14,934 nucleotides of DNA from positions 1-14,934 of the forward strand of contig CAKSQS010000063.1 of the NCBI GenBank assembly GCA_934486705.1. Reading direction: 5' to 3'. Shown here piece by piece: positions 1-5,129 of the stretch. How positions within the stretch are numbered: the first letter of the stretch is position 1; the number at the start of each line of letters is the position of its first letter. The position numbers and the translations under genes are program-made. The DNA comes from an uncultured Eubacteriales bacterium. GTDB taxonomy: Bacteria > Bacillota > Clostridia > Oscillospirales > Acutalibacteraceae. The notes beneath the pieces were generated by a model. The model searched no databases. It saw only the letters and a program-made list of their open reading frames with translations, and was not told the DNA's origin.

Positions 1-31
1 AAAGCTATTTTTCAAGGGCACTGGGGTGGTA

Positions 32-143
32 TTGGCGGGGATAGAGTGCAGTCCGAAAATCTTTGATTTTCGAGCGAACGGCATTCCCGCCCAAAAGCGT
101 GGCGAATTTTTCGACACGCTTCACCTCCCTCGTCAGAGGGAGG
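32..143. repeat. Block of three consecutive hairpins upstream of the ABC permease gene
   Basis: Three inverted repeats follow one another here. The first has CGAAAATC (54-61) facing GATTTTCG (65-72), flanked by imperfectly complementary outer arms (TTGGCGGGGA at 32-41 and TCCCGCCCAA at 86-95). The second is AGCGTGGCGAA (96-106) facing TTCGACACGCT (110-120), 11 bp with one mismatch. The third is CCTCCCTC (124-131) facing GAGGGAGG (136-143), a perfect 8-bp stem with a GTCA loop. The third hairpin resembles the internal hairpin near 3685-3707 of the element at 3657-3771 (both read CACCTCCC...GGG.GGCTTT). A dispersed palindromic repeat family is therefore likely. As RNA the block could act as a processing or attenuation element ahead of the permease gene; that role is inference. 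Confidence 0.6.
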
Positions 144-184
144 CTTTGTTGTACCGAATATTATTTATAAAAGGAGATGTCATT

Positions 185-949
185 TTGTTTTCTACCCTGA
201 ATGTAACCGCATGGTATCCCGCTTGGTTCAGCGACCTGAAAAATCAGTTTGAATCGACCTTCATTGACGGCAAGCGCTACAAGCAATTGATTACCGGTTT
301 TCAGAACACCCTTAAAATAACCTTCGGCGCACTGTTTATAGGCATTATAATAGGTATTGTTGTTGCCGCGGTGCGCTCCACATACGATAAAAACGCAGAA
401 AAACTGCGCAAAAAGGGCGGCATAGGCTACATACTGCTTGCAATTCTCAACGCAATTTGTAAGCTTTACCTTACGGTTATACGCGGAACGCCTGTTGTGG
501 TTCAGTTAATGATTGCCTACTTCATAATTTTTGTTTCCGTTCGCGACGGCGTACCGATAGGTATTTTGGCTTTCGGTATAAACTCGGGCGCATATGTTGC
601 CGAGATATTCCGCGGCGGAATAATGTCTATTGATAACGGTCAGTTTGAGGCAGGCAGAAGCCTCGGGCTCAACTATGTTCAAACCATGACCCATATAATA
701 ATACCGCAGATGTTCAAGGCGGTTCTCCCTACCCTCTGCAATGAGTTTATAGCGCTTTTAAAAGAAACCTCGGTTGCGGGCTATGTAGGCGTTATCGACC
801 TTACTAAAGCGGGCAACGCAATAGCCGGGCGTACATATTCCTACTTTATGCCGCTTATAACGGTTGCGCTTATATATCTCATAATAGTAATTATACTTAC
901 AAAGCTTGTAAGCATTCTTGAAAGGAGGCTGAGGAACAGTGAACGCTGA
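185..949 (+). CDS. Polar amino acid ABC transporter, permease subunit (HisM/GlnP type)
   Basis: Inner-membrane permease of a polar amino-acid uptake ABC importer; it forms the translocation channel and docks the ATPase encoded next. The 254-residue length fits the family. Hydrophobic spans are visible near residues 45-63, 80-97, 105-118, 122-138 and 222-244. The family motif RGTP sits at 100-103, and the EAA coupling loop, with EAGRSLGL, spans about 155-175. The reading frame is open from 26, but that stretch runs through the hairpin block and encodes nothing family-like. I chose TTG at 185 because AAGGAG (171-176) lies 8 nt before it and the protein then has normal length. It overlaps the ATPase gene by 11 bp, so the two are translationally coupled. 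Substrate specificity cannot be read from the sequence; the solute-binding protein gene probably lies left of the window. Confidence 0.93.
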   Translation: MFSTLNVTAWYPAWFSDLKNQFESTFIDGKRYKQLITGFQNTLKITFGALFIGIIIGIVVAAVRSTYDKNAEKLRKKGGIGYILLAILNAICKLYLTVIRGTPVVVQLMIAYFIIFVSVRDGVPIGILAFGINSGAYVAEIFRGGIMSIDNGQFEAGRSLGLNYVQTMTHIIIPQMFKAVLPTLCNEFIALLKETSVAGYVGVIDLTKAGNAIAGRTYSYFMPLITVALIYLIIVIILTKLVSILERRLRNSER

Positions 950-1679
950 TAATGTACTTATTAAAACCGAAGGACTTGAAAAGGCATTCGGCAATGTTCA
1001 GGTTTTAAAGGGAATATCAACCGAAATTCACAAGGGTGAGGTTGTTGTTATAATCGGTCCGTCGGGCTCGGGAAAATCCACGTTTCTGCGCACCCTTAAC
1101 CTTCTCGAAGAGCCCACAGGCGGAAAAATTTATTTTGAGGGAACGGATATTACCGACCCGAAGATCAATATAAATAAGCACCGCCAAAAAATGGGAATGG
1201 TTTTTCAGCAGTTTAATTTATTCCCGCATATGACGGTACTGAAAAATATGACCTTAGCCCCTATGAAGCTTTTAAAGCTATCTAAAGCGGACGCAGAAAA
1301 GCGCGCGACAGAATTGCTCAACCGCGTAGGGCTTGCCGACCGCGCAAGCGCCTATCCGAGCCAGCTTTCGGGCGGGCAAAAGCAGCGTGTGGCAATTGTC
1401 AGGGCGCTTTGTATGCAGCCCGACGTTATGCTTTTCGACGAGCCCACAAGCGCGCTCGACCCCGAAATGGTCGGCGAGGTTTTAGGGGTTATGAAAAAGC
1501 TTGCCGACGACGGAATGACTATGGCGGTAGTAACACACGAAATGGGCTTTGCCCGCGAGGTTGCCGACCGCGTCCTGTTTATCGACGAGGGCATTATTAT
1601 GGAAGAGGGCGCACCCGAGGAAATTTTCGGCAATCCTAAGAGCCCCCGCCTTAAAGACTTTTTAAGTAAGGTTATATAA
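939..1679 (+). CDS. Polar amino acid ABC transporter, ATP-binding subunit (GlnQ/HisP type)
   Basis: Cytoplasmic ATPase that powers amino-acid import through the permease encoded just upstream. All nucleotide-binding motifs are intact in its 246 residues: Walker A GPSGSGKST (40-48), Q-loop within VFQQFNLFPHMT (about 88-99), ABC signature LSGGQKQR (143-150), Walker B VMLFDEPT (163-170), D-loop SALD (171-174) and the switch His in VVTHEM (His200). The FNLFPHMT segment is typical of the polar amino-acid family. The start is GTG at 939, preceded by AAAGGAGG (921-928). It overlaps the permease stop by 11 bp. The gene ends at 1679, and no hairpin terminator is visible before the promoter at 1724, so some read-through into the next gene is possible. 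Confidence 0.95.
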   Translation: MNADNVLIKTEGLEKAFGNVQVLKGISTEIHKGEVVVIIGPSGSGKSTFLRTLNLLEEPTGGKIYFEGTDITDPKININKHRQKMGMVFQQFNLFPHMTVLKNMTLAPMKLLKLSKADAEKRATELLNRVGLADRASAYPSQLSGGQKQRVAIVRALCMQPDVMLFDEPTSALDPEMVGEVLGVMKKLADDGMTMAVVTHEMGFAREVADRVLFIDEGIIMEEGAPEEIFGNPKSPRLKDFLSKVI

Positions 1680-1723
1680 ATTTATATTCAACAGGAAAAT
1701 ATGAACAAATTATTAAAAAAGTG

Positions 1724-1752
1724 TTGCAATCGTTCTTGCTGTATGATATAAT
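1724..1752 (+). promoter_or_regulatory. Extended -10 sigma-A promoter for the E2-like gene
   Basis: TTGCAA (1724-1729) and TATAAT (1747-1752) are separated by exactly 17 bp, and TG at 1744-1745 gives an extended -10. Start of transcription is expected near 1759. This is the best vegetative promoter visible in the window and separates the E2-like gene from the ABC transporter genes. Confidence 0.75.
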
Positions 1753-1770
1753 AATTGTATATATGTTTTT

Positions 1771-1785
1771 GTCGCTGTTCGCGAC
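1771..1785 (+). promoter_or_regulatory. Small 5'-UTR hairpin ahead of the E2-like gene
   Basis: GTCGC (1771-1775) faces GCGAC (1781-1785) across a 5-nt loop. It sits about 12 nt into the predicted leader and ends 5 nt before the GGAG ribosome binding site (1791-1794). It could stabilise the 5' end of the message or affect ribosome loading. The stem is only 5 bp, so chance is possible. Confidence 0.3.
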
Positions 1786-1800
1786 GGATTGGAGTCTTTA

Positions 1801-2643
1801 ATGAGAGCCGACGGAAAGCGTTTACGCAATACCGACCCTATGTATACCGTGGCGTCATACGTAATGAGCAAGCGCGTTGATTCAATGAATATGGTCACGC
1901 TTGATATTCCCTACGACCCTATTCAGGAGTACCTGAATAAAAAACGTAAGGACGGCGTTTCACTGAGCCACCTCGGAGTTATTATAGCTGCGTACCTCAG
2001 AACTGCCGCAGAGTTCCCGCTGCTTAACAGATTTATAATGAATTGCAAGCCCTATGCCCGAAATGAATTTTGCGTTGCAATGGTGGTGCTGAAATCGGGG
2101 CAGATGGATAACGGCACTATGTCGAAAATGTATTTCAATATGACAGATACTATTTTTGACGTTAACGAAAAAATAAATAAGTACGTAACCGATAACCGTG
2201 AAGTACCCGAGAAAAACGGCACAGAGAAAATGATTAAAATTCTCCTCGGCGCGCCGGGCGTGCTGCGCGTGGGCGTCGGGCTGTTTAAGTTTATGGATAA
2301 GCACGGGCTGCTGCCCAAAAAGGTTATTGATATGTCCCCTTTTCATAACAGCCTTTGCATATCAAACTTAGCGTCTATCCGCACCAACCATATCTACCAC
2401 CACTGCTATGAGTTCGGCACAACCAGTGTGTTTATTACCATGGGTAATCTGCGCGAAGTTCCGAAAAGAAGCGGCGGCGAGATTATATTCGAGCGCTGCA
2501 TACCGCTGGGCGTTGTAATGGATGAGCGCATATGCTCTGGCAGCTATTTTGCCTTAGCATTCCGCAAAATACGCAAATATTTGCGCAATCCCGAGCTTTT
2601 GGAGCTGCAGCCCGAGGTAGTAAATGAAGATCCCGATAAATAA
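1801..2643 (+). CDS. E2-like (2-oxoacid dehydrogenase acyltransferase/CAT fold) protein lacking the catalytic His
   Basis: A 280-residue protein resembling only the catalytic domain of dihydrolipoamide acyltransferases and chloramphenicol acetyltransferases; there is no lipoyl or E3-binding domain. Similarity is seen in the N-terminal segment (YTVASYVMSKRVDSMN, 15-30, like the E2 'R..IA..M..S' entry), in LSHLGVIIAAYLRTAAEFPLLN (55-76), and in the C-terminal block ending PLGVVMDERICSGSYFALAF (235-254). In active E2 enzymes that last block reads DHRVxDG; here it is D241-E242-R243-I-C-S246-G247, so the acid/base His is Glu and the second Asp is Ser. Classical acyl transfer by this site is therefore doubtful. 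I chose ATG 1801, which has GGAG 6 nt upstream; an in-frame TTG at 1789 precedes that site. No E1, E3 or lipoate genes are nearby. It might bind CoA or act structurally; the function is unknown. Confidence 0.8.
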   Translation: MRADGKRLRNTDPMYTVASYVMSKRVDSMNMVTLDIPYDPIQEYLNKKRKDGVSLSHLGVIIAAYLRTAAEFPLLNRFIMNCKPYARNEFCVAMVVLKSGQMDNGTMSKMYFNMTDTIFDVNEKINKYVTDNREVPEKNGTEKMIKILLGAPGVLRVGVGLFKFMDKHGLLPKKVIDMSPFHNSLCISNLASIRTNHIYHHCYEFGTTSVFITMGNLREVPKRSGGEIIFERCIPLGVVMDERICSGSYFALAFRKIRKYLRNPELLELQPEVVNEDPDK

Positions 2644-2646
2644 TAC

Positions 2647-2673
2647 TTGATTTTATTACATAATTGGTATAAA
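2647..2673 (+). promoter_or_regulatory. Promoter of the aldolase gene
   Basis: TATAAA (2668-2673) with TG at 2665-2666 forms an extended -10. A weak -35, TTGATT, lies at 2647-2652 with a 15-bp spacer. Transcription would begin near 2680, inside the left arm of the hairpin at 2671-2708. The short spacer lowers confidence, though extended -10 promoters tolerate weak -35 boxes. Confidence 0.5.
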
Positions 2674-2708
2674 ATAATCTGTGGACTAATAAGGTCACAG
2701 ATTATTTT
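2671..2708 (+). terminator. Hairpin terminator of the E2-like gene, overlapping the aldolase promoter
   Basis: AAAATAATCTGTG (2671-2683) and CACAGATTATTTT (2696-2708) are perfectly complementary over 13 bp. The stem can extend by GAC/GTC with one bulged G. The A-rich start and U-rich end are typical of an intrinsic terminator that works in either direction. It lies 27 bp after the E2-like stop. The stem is AT-rich, so its efficiency is uncertain. Confidence 0.55.
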
Positions 2709-2726
2709 CATATCGGAGGAATAATA

Positions 2727-3590
2727 ATGTTAGTATCAGCAAAAGAAATGCTTACCAAGGCGAAAGCTGGCAAATATGCGGTAGGTCAGTTCAACATCAA
2801 TAACCTTGAATGGACCAAGGCTATTCTTCAAACAGCCGAGGAATTAAAGTCTCCCGTTATTCTCGGTGTTTCCGAGGGCGCAGGAAAATATATGTGCGGC
2901 TACAAGACCGTTGTAGGTATGGTAAACGGTATGCTTGAAGAAATGAAGATAACCGTTCCGGTTGCTCTTCACCTTGACCACGGCAGCTACGAAGGCGCTA
3001 AAAAGTGCATTGAGGCAGGCTTTTCTTCAATAATGTTCGACGGTTCTCACTATCCGATTGAGGAGAACATTGAAAAGACAAAGGAGCTTGTTGAAACCTG
3101 CAATAAGTTAGGTCTTTCCCTTGAAGCCGAGGTAGGCGCTATCGGCGGCGAGGAAGACGGCGTTATAGGCGGCGGCGAGGTTGCCGACCCGAAGGAATGC
3201 AAAATGATAGCCGACTTAGGCGTTACAATGTTAGCTGCGGGTATCGGTAATATTCACGGCAAGTACCCCGCTAACTGGACAGGCCTCCGCTTTGATACAT
3301 TGGCTGAAATTCAAGAACTTACAGGCACAATGCCCCTCGTTCTTCACGGCGGCACGGGAATCCCGGCTGATATGATAAAGAAGGCTATATCCCTCGGCGT
3401 TTCAAAGATAAACGTTAACACCGAGTGCCAGCTCGCTTTCGCAGCCGCTACCCGCAAGTATATTGAGGCAGGCAAGGACCTTGAGGGCAAGGGCTTTGAC
3501 CCCCGCAAGCTGCTTGCAGACGGCGCTCAGGCAATTAAGGATACCGTTAAGGAAAAAATGGAGCTTTTCGGTTCGGTAGGCAAGGCTTAA
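2727..3590 (+). CDS. fba: Fructose-bisphosphate aldolase, class II
   Basis: Zinc-dependent glycolytic/gluconeogenic enzyme that reversibly cleaves fructose 1,6-bisphosphate into dihydroxyacetone phosphate and glyceraldehyde 3-phosphate in the cytoplasm. The 287-residue length is normal for the family. Visible landmarks are LHLDHGS (81-87; catalytic Asp84 and zinc ligand His85), the MFDGSHYP segment (103-110), EAEVGAIGGEEDG (133-145), zinc ligand His177 in GNIHGKY, His207 in LHGGTG (206-211), and the phosphate-contacting NVNTE (229-233). The GNIHG variant replaces the commoner GTxHG at the second zinc ligand. Start ATG 2727 has GGAGG at 2716-2720. The gene stands alone between its own promoter and a strong terminator. 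Tagatose-bisphosphate or other ketose aldolase activity cannot be excluded from the sequence, but fructose-bisphosphate is the most likely substrate. Confidence 0.95.
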   Translation: MLVSAKEMLTKAKAGKYAVGQFNINNLEWTKAILQTAEELKSPVILGVSEGAGKYMCGYKTVVGMVNGMLEEMKITVPVALHLDHGSYEGAKKCIEAGFSSIMFDGSHYPIEENIEKTKELVETCNKLGLSLEAEVGAIGGEEDGVIGGGEVADPKECKMIADLGVTMLAAGIGNIHGKYPANWTGLRFDTLAEIQELTGTMPLVLHGGTGIPADMIKKAISLGVSKINVNTECQLAFAAATRKYIEAGKDLEGKGFDPRKLLADGAQAIKDTVKEKMELFGSVGKA

Positions 3591-3607
3591 TTTCGGAAAT
3601 AAATTTG

Positions 3608-3641
3608 ACCCGATGCTGCTTTCACGGCGTCGGGTTTTCTT
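3608..3641 (+). terminator. Rho-independent terminator of fba
   Basis: ACCCGATGC (3608-3616) pairs with GCGTCGGGT (3627-3635), giving a 9-bp GC-rich stem with one G-U pair and a 10-nt loop. TTTTCTT follows. It begins 18 nt after the fba stop. Confidence 0.85.
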
Positions 3642-3656
3642 ATACATTTCTTTACA

Positions 3657-3771
3657 ACCCCTCCGTCACAGCTACACTGTGACACCTCCCCTTACACAGG
3701 GGCGGCTTTTGGCGTCCTTCTTTTGCGTCAGCAAATAGAGGGGAGCTGGCACCGTTAGGTGACTGAGGGGT
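3657..3771. repeat. 115-bp palindromic element with terminal inverted repeats (MITE-like)
   Basis: The ends ACCCCTCCGTCAC (3657-3669) and GTGACTGAGGGGT (3759-3771) are inverted repeats with one mismatch. Inside are GTCACAG/CTGTGAC (3665-3671/3677-3683), CCCC/GGGG around TTACACA (3688-3691/3699-3702), and GGGGAG (3740-3745), complementary to the CTCCCC at 3686-3691. No open reading frame fits. It lies between the fba terminator and an AT-rich stretch. The internal hairpin resembles the one at 122-147. It could be a non-autonomous mobile element or a REP-like sequence; no target-site duplication is clear. Confidence 0.65.
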
Positions 3772-3961
3772 ATTCTTTTTAAAAATAAAGCTAACAGGAA
3801 TTTTAAATTCTAAAAGCAATTACAATCATTTATATTATTACACTTCTATGTAGTTAAATACTCTGCTTTTTAATCCCGAAAATCATTCTTAAAAAACCGC
3901 TTAAAAACTTAGGACTTTTAAATAATACCACTTTCACAAAAAAGACCCCCTGAAAATATAA
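3772..3961. other. AT-rich intergenic stretch without recognisable features
   Basis: With the terminator and the 115-bp element, this completes a gene-free gap of about 370 bp between fba and the converging small gene. Base composition is strongly AT. I see no open frame with a ribosome binding site, no RNA gene, and no convincing terminator for the small minus-strand gene beyond a T-rich run just after its stop (read on the minus strand). Confidence 0.5.
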
Positions 3962-4123
3962 TCAGCACCGTCCGCTTGAAAAGCCGAGTATAATAACCCA
4001 TATTGCAAGCACCGCAACAAGGAATTTCGGCGGGCAAAAGCAGCTTATCAGCAAACCGCAGGCGAACGTAAGCCCTATAAGCCCCTTGTTGCAATTGCAG
4101 CCACAGCCTCTGCGTCTGCGCAT
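3962..4123 (-). CDS. 53-residue Cys-rich, probably membrane-anchored small protein of unknown function
   Basis: The product starts MRRRRGCGCNCNKG: a cluster of four Arg, then CxCxC. A hydrophobic stretch with more Cys follows (about 15-30, ending SCFCPPKF at 27-34), then a second hydrophobic stretch (about 33-48), and the protein ends SGRC. A basic head followed by hydrophobic segments predicts insertion into the membrane with the N-terminus inside; seven Cys in 53 residues suggest metal binding or disulfides. The start is set by GGGGGG (4131-4136), which is 7 nt before ATG 4123. An ATG at 4130 in another frame abuts that site and gives a less protein-like product. It lies 125 bp after rsgA on the same strand, where rpe is found in B. 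subtilis. I do not recognise a named family. Confidence 0.6.
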   Translation of the reverse strand: MRRRRGCGCNCNKGLIGLTFACGLLISCFCPPKFLVAVLAIWVIILGFSSGRC

Positions 4124-4135
4124 TTTGCATCCCCC

Positions 4136-4176
4136 CGATATACTTGATTTTCTCGGTTCTTAATAACAGTATATCG
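4136..4176. promoter_or_regulatory. 9-bp inverted repeat over the likely promoter of the small Cys-rich gene
   Basis: CGATATACT (4136-4144) and AGTATATCG (4168-4176) are perfect inverted copies separated by 23 bp. Read on the minus strand, TATACT at 4173-4168 is a plausible -10 about 45 bp before the small gene, though no good -35 is present. The other copy abuts the ribosome binding site. The arrangement would suit an operator for a dimeric regulator; this is inference. Confidence 0.35.
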
Positions 4177-4248
4177 CGGAAATTAAAAAATGTTACCGTT
4201 TTCAGATTAAAAATAAGAAAAAATGCAGGAAATTCAAAAATCTAATGC

Positions 4249-5124
4249 CTAACGTCCGGTTTGCCATTTTTTTATATCCTTTAATTTTTCAAAAAGCGCC
4301 TTATATGAATCAAGGCGGCTTTTTTGTATTTCGCCGTTTTCCGCCGCCGCAATAACCCCGCACCCCTTTTCGCAGGTGTGCGTGCATGAGGTAAAGCGGC
4401 AGCTGCCGCTGTATTCGTACAAATCGGGGAAACAGGAAATAAGCCTTTCCTTAAATTCATAGTCCCCGCCCGTTTCAAGCGAGGAAAAACCAGGTGTATC
4501 GGCAATATACCCGCCGCAAGGCATCCGCAGCAGCTCTGTGTGGCGCGTGGTGTGGCGACCCCTGCCGAGCTTTTCGCTGACCTCGCCCGTTTTAAGCGCG
4601 GTATTTCCGAAAATGCGGTTTAAAATGCTCGATTTTCCAACGCCCGAATTGCCCGTTAAAACGCTTATACCGCCCGAAAATTCTTCTTTCAGCGCTTCTA
4701 TTCCCTCGCCTGTTTCGGCAGATACGGTAAACACCTTAAAGCCCGCGGCGCGGTAAATACTCTCCCAGCGGCTGAAATCCCCCGCGTCGCACTTGTTAAA
4801 TACAATAATCGGCTCTATTTCGTGGTACACGGCAATTGCCGTAAGGCGGTCTATTATGTATTCGTTGGGTGCGGGATTTTCAAAGGAGGAAACTATAAAA
4901 AGCTTATCGATATTTGCAACGGGCGGGCGGGAAAGGAAATTTTTGCGCGGCAAAACAGCGGTGACAACGCCGCTGCCGCCCGATAATTCAAATTCCGCCC
5001 TATCTCCGACCAAAGGGGAAATTCCGCTTTTGCGGAAATTTCCCCTTGCTCTGCATTCATACACCGCGCTGCCGTCGTCAATATAATAAAACCCCGACAG
5101 TGCTTTAATAATTATACCGGTCAA
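4249..5124 (-). CDS. rsgA: Ribosome small-subunit-dependent GTPase A (RsgA/CpgA)
   Basis: Circularly permuted GTPase that checks late maturation of the 30S ribosomal subunit. The 291 residues show an N-terminal OB-fold region (about 1-65), then the GTPase motifs in permuted order: G4 NKCD (110-113), G5-like SAETGEG (135-141), G1 GNSGVGKSS (158-166), the G2 region RHTTRHTE (190-197) and G3 DTPGFS (209-214). A C-terminal zinc knuckle follows: Cys242, Cys247, His249, Cys255. TTG at 5124 was chosen because the product then opens like other RsgA proteins (short beta-strand followed by GFYY). No Shine-Dalgarno is visible and the kinase stop is only 5 nt upstream, so reinitiation after prkC translation is likely. 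In B. subtilis this protein is a PrkC substrate, which fits the neighbourhood. It is the last gene of the long operon. Confidence 0.96.
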   Translation of the reverse strand: MTGIIIKALSGFYYIDDGSAVYECRARGNFRKSGISPLVGDRAEFELSGGSGVVTAVLPRKNFLSRPPVANIDKLFIVSSFENPAPNEYIIDRLTAIAVYHEIEPIIVFNKCDAGDFSRWESIYRAAGFKVFTVSAETGEGIEALKEEFSGGISVLTGNSGVGKSSILNRIFGNTALKTGEVSEKLGRGRHTTRHTELLRMPCGGYIADTPGFSSLETGGDYEFKERLISCFPDLYEYSGSCRFTSCTHTCEKGCGVIAAAENGEIQKSRLDSYKALFEKLKDIKKWQTGR

Positions 5125-5129
5125 TTCAG

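Noticed and set aside
26..184. In-frame N-terminal extension of the ABC permease from GTG 26
   Set aside because: It translates through the hairpin block, has no family similarity and makes the protein over 50 residues too long. TTG 185 has a well-spaced AAGGAG.
3657..3771. Possible CRISPR repeat or structured riboswitch
   Set aside because: There is no repeat-spacer periodicity. The element follows a terminator and does not precede a gene on either strand in a leader position, so a mobile or REP-like repeat is the better reading.
3918..4130. 70-residue minus-strand reading frame starting at ATG 4130
   Set aside because: Its start abuts the GGGGGG site with no spacing, and the product lacks the coherent basic, Cys-rich, hydrophobic layout of the alternative frame from ATG 4123.
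4180..4248. Terminator after rsgA
   Set aside because: The minus-strand sequence has T-rich runs but I could not find a stable stem directly before them, so no intrinsic terminator is called.
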